NCBI GenBank assembly: GCA_037013685.1
Contig: CM072899.1
Location: 8,970,479-9,034,478, forward strand
Direction of reading: 5' to 3'
DNA length: 64,000 nt
From: Acridotheres tristis
Lineage: Eukaryota; Chordata; Aves; Passeriformes; Sturnidae
In this document: piece after piece, positions 60,241 to 64,000 of the stretch
Layout of the letters: each line of letters starts with the position of its first letter
Numbering within the stretch: position 1 is the first letter of the stretch
Program-made: the position numbers and the translations under genes
The notes under the pieces: model-generated
What the model saw: the letters and a program-made list of their open reading frames with translations, nothing else
Databases searched by the model: none
Told to the model about the DNA's origin: nothing

Positions 60241-63200
60241 CAGCTTCTCAGCACCGAGCCCGTACGTGTTCGGTCCGGTGACCTCGGGTCATCGCGGCTG
60301 TTCTGTGCTCAGGCCGAGCAGCTGGGTCCATGTACCGGCAAGAGGCAGCAGGAGCGAGCTGAACTCCAGTACAGCCCAGTAGGGCCCTGCGTGCCGGGCT
60401 CTGGCTTGGCTGGCACCAGCTTGTGGCACCAGTACAGTGTGATATCTGCTGGAAGACCACCTAAAAAAGCCCAGCTACGGGTGACATGGTGACATGCACA
60501 GAGAGACACTGGGGTGGGAGCTGAGTCCAACAACAGGTACTCCCGCAGCTTTAGAAGACAAGAATGGGCTTGTTGGGTCTGTGGTGAATGCAGAGCTGGG
60601 ACAAACCAGCAGAATCCAAACCAATTTTGTAAGTCAAAGGGAGCTGCACGAAAGATGAAAGTCAGGAGGCAGCAGCAAGGGCAGTCTTGCACCTCGAGGG
60701 GAATGAAAGGGAGAGAGGCAGGAGTCTCACCAGAGTGGAGCCAAAGTGATCCCAGCTAGGCATTAGCCCCCTCTTCCCAAAGCCACCAGGCCAGGCTGTA
60801 CAAATAAGCAGTATGAAGAGGATAACTGCATGCTGGGGACGGGGGTGTAGCACCTTCAGTTCTGTGCCATAGATTGGGGCTGGAGGGAGGAATTTGGAGA
60901 AGAGCAGTAGCATGAGTACTGTGCCCAGAGGAGCAGAACAGGTACAAACACTGATCTCCTACAGAGGTGCCTTGCAGGACATAGCAGTTGGCTTTTTCCA
61001 GGAGGAGATGTTCCCATCCTTACAGTTCCATTTGAGCATCAGGAAGAATTCCTGTACTCCAGATTACAGAACATCTTCCTCCTCTTGGTTTGCTTGCTGT
61101 GACATTCCAGCCTCAGAGCACCAGGGCCATGAGACAATCACACTCCTTCTCACCTGCTCCCCCATAACATGCTGTCCAAGGCAACCCCGTCTAACGCTAA
61201 CTAGTTCAGCGACTAAAGAACAGTGCTCCTGTGCCTACAACTCCCTGCAGCAGAGGGTTAATTCCCTGTTCAAAGATCAGAAAGCAGCTTCAAGAAATGT
61301 GTTACTCACATTACCCTGTAGGACACAGGAAATGTGAACAGAGATTGGAAAGCACCGCCTGCCAAGGACATGCACTCTCGAGTCTGCATTACCTGTCACA
61401 GGATCAGCGGAATGGGAGGTGTCATGCCAGACCAAGATCAGTGTGACAGGTCTCTCTATCCTTATTTAAAAAAAGAACAGGCTAACAAAAGTTTGCTGAG
61501 CCTACCTGGGAGGCACACAGGGATCTGAGCTGTTGTGCTACACCACGGGCACAGCAGTAAACAAGCATGTTTGGCTTCTGTTCCAACAGAAACATCAGAC
61601 AAAGTTTAATGGTTCTCAAACAGACTACAACAAAGGCTGCAGGGAAAAACATTTTATTTCCAAGCAGATTACAAAGAGCAGAGAATATAAGAGTAAAATT
61701 AAATTAAAAAAATAGTTGAGTGCATCTCTTTAAAATGATTTGTAGTGTGAGTTACTCACGGGGCAAAGCTACTGGAGAGTTCTGAAGGTCACTTTGCAGG
61801 ATGCCAATCACATGTGCTGTTTAGACCTGGGTCAACACAGGAGGGACAGACAAGATGTATTTTGCATATAGGCTGCACACTCATTATCAAGCGAGGTTTT
61901 GGGCTGCAACTGGACCCTGCCTTTTTGAGACATCCCCTCCACCTCATTCTCTCCTGCAGTTCCCTCAAGTTCTAGACATGGTTTATTGCTGCTGTAAGTG
62001 GGTTTAATCTGCCTTCCCGTTCTGATGAGCTCCAACGAGAAAGGAGAAGCAGGTAATCGTGTCTGCCATGCACAAAGTTACAGGGAACGTGACTGCAGTG
62101 CCAAGAGCAGAGCTTCAGCCACGCAGCAAATGAAACCAGCAAGTAAGGACACAGCAATCGCTTCAGAGATTTGGGAGCAGCATGTCAGCAAGACTTCTGG
62201 AAGAATTGAGATGTTCCTTAAGGTAGGAAGAGGTATAAGTGGAGAAGGGCTCTTTCCTAAGCATTGGCACCAATGAAACAGAAGAGGCTGAATCATCTGG
62301 ATAAGGTGCATTCCCTGTAATGTTTGAGAGGAGCAGCTCCAGCAATAAGATGGGGAGAAAAGCCCCATATAGGGTGGAAGACAGTTGATATCCCACTTGA
62401 ACAGTGATTTAGGAGTCCAAGCACTAACTCCAAGTCAGTCAGTATTAAACTCACATAAGAATGTGGTTTGGCTGGGCAGCTGCACAGCCAGTGTCCAGCA
62501 GCACTCAGTCCAGCAAGAGGATGAGCAACTACAGTACCAGCAGTCCTCCACCCCCTGTACACTCAGGGGGGCTCTTTTCGGTCATTTCTGGATCTGCTCT
62601 TATCACAGCATGGGAGGATTCAAGACCTCATCCCTTCTATGTATGCCCAGGCAGACAGTAGCCCTGATGCAGCTGAGAACAAAACTGTCTTTATTTCTGC
62701 CCTAGCAGCAACAGTGCAGAAGAGGATTTTTATTTAGAGATCAGATTAAGTCTTTTTGTATTGCACAAGGCAGAACAGTTCAGGAACTACTTCAGACCTT
62801 GTGACCCCTCTGAAGTCCAGACCTCTAGGGGTGAGGCAGCCAACAGATGAGAACCCTATGAAGTTCTTAGACCATTCCCCTTACACACTGCTCTAGACAG
62901 GAGTGAAGAACCACTCTCTAGTCTGCTCTCTGCTGCTTCAGCCGTTACCACTTAAGAGCAAATGCTTGACCTCTTGAAAGCAAATGAAAATCTAATGGTG
63001 CTGTGGACACGTGTAAGAGGCTACAAGTTTCCTAAAGAAAGCAACACTTAAATGTCAAGAGCTTGGACAATACACGAGTCTCATGTCAGAATGTGAGGTG
63101 TTTTACAACAGTCAGTCTCTGCTTTCTATGGGTCCTTTCATCCCACAGTGACAAGATGGGCAAAAATCAACAACACACAGTCTCTAGCTTGACTTCTCAG

Positions 63201-64000
63201 CTCTATTTATTTAGAGATTGATGCATTTTCAGCCTGTCTCGTACAAGGCATAGGGCATGGAGAGTTCCTGTCAATATATACACGCATACAAGAGCAGTAC
63301 AAGCAGTTTGGCACTCTCAGAGCCAAGAGGGAATGCCCTTAAAGCAGCAGTCAAGCTGGTTATAGGAAAGTGTTAAAAAGCTATTTTACATGTTTGACTG
63401 GGAACATTTCCCAGAATATGGATAGCAACTCTAAGCCACGGCACTCTTCTGTGCTACTCTGTGCACGTCTTCCTACAAGCCCCTACAAGGGAGCAGATCA
63501 TGTTCTTCACTATCAAAGAACATAGTATTTAGATTCTAGAAATACTGTACCTTTTAAACTAGCTCCAGAGAGACAGACTAGAAGCCAGATCCAGGAAAAT
63601 AATCCTTAAGTCACAGTATATCGATTGTCTCTAAAAATAGGGAATGAAGTTAACACAGTGGACATTCTGATGAGACAGTACAGAACAGTGCAGCAGTCCA
63701 CTTCTGCATCAGCAGATCCTCTCCTATGTACACGTGGACAATGAGAAAGGAATGGAAACACTCCAGTCCATCAGGACAAAACCAATTATCAGGAGATCTC
63801 CACAGCTCATCATGTGCCTACTTTCCCTGTTCTTAACCAGTATCCTCCAAGGAGAACTCTTCCCCCTACAAAGATTTGAGATCATCTTGCAGTTAAGAGT
63901 AATAAGGAAAGTGCACAACCTAGAATTTTAAGGTAACATGGAATTTTGTTTCCCCAGAAAGCTCAGCTGAAGTTCCTCTTTGTCCCCAACCTGCAACTGC
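60241..64000 (-). other. Region right of IMPDH2, possible 3' UTR of the next gene
   Basis: No coding exon was found on either strand. Four minus-strand AATAAA hexamers lie at 61653-61658, 62690-62695, 62729-62734 and 63206-63211. In mammals the neighbour on this side is QRICH1, transcribed in the same direction, with its 3' end next to the IMPDH2 promoter. I infer that part of this stretch is its 3' UTR. Nothing here shows QRICH1 protein sequence. Confidence 0.4.

Noticed and set aside
60279..60291. Everted nuclear-receptor-like half sites (TGACCT C GGGTCA) upstream of IMPDH2
   Set aside because: A single short match in GC-rich DNA with no supporting context. It would need binding data to mean anything.

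Overview
The window is vertebrate nuclear DNA, almost certainly from a bird. Three things point that way. The retroelements are CR1-type LINEs. The spliced genes are close orthologues of a known vertebrate block. A sizzled-type Frizzled-related gene, absent from mammals, is retained. The gene order ARIH2 - P4HTM - WDR6 - DALRD3 - NDUFAF3 - IMPDH2 matches the block on human 3p21.31; from memory, the chicken counterpart is on chromosome 12. All genes are interrupted by introns. I placed exon edges by hand from reading frame, splice sites and family knowledge. The joined exons give proteins of expected size: IMPDH2 514 aa, WDR6 1100, DALRD3 537, P4HTM 468, NDUFAF3 170 and SZL 307.

Layout. 1-10.1 kb: the 3' two thirds of ARIH2 (+), an RBR ubiquitin ligase. 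10.1-13.8 kb: no gene, possibly ARIH2 3' UTR. 13.9-31.6 kb: P4HTM (+), a transmembrane prolyl hydroxylase. Its 9.3 kb second intron holds a complete four-exon gene on the opposite strand, a secreted Frizzled-related protein of the sizzled type (17.8-21.5 kb). 31.78-35.86 kb: WDR6 (+), whose promoter overlaps the P4HTM 3' UTR. 36.95-40.37 kb: DALRD3 (-), tail to tail with WDR6. 42.0-42.6 kb: the mir-425 and mir-191 hairpins on the minus strand, upstream of the DALRD3 coding exons. 43.86-44.87 kb: NDUFAF3 (+), head to head with the DALRD3/miRNA unit. 46.67-59.98 kb: IMPDH2 (-), with a 2.2 kb CR1 LINE in its fifth intron. 60.2-64 kb: no coding sequence found. Several minus-strand AATAAA signals there fit the 3' UTR of a gene entering from the right, which would be QRICH1 by synteny.

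Functional links. WDR6 and DALRD3, which face each other, are both known partners of tRNA methyltransferases (FTSJ1 and METTL2). miR-191 and miR-425 keep their order, strand and roughly 480 bp spacing relative to mammals. The other genes are housekeeping functions with CpG-rich promoters. The nested sizzled-type gene is the exception, with a TATA-box promoter typical of tightly regulated developmental genes. No previously undescribed system was found. The items most worth following are the nested antisense gene, the GC-AG intron in P4HTM, the overlapping P4HTM/WDR6 boundary and the 81-nt in-frame WDR6 intron.
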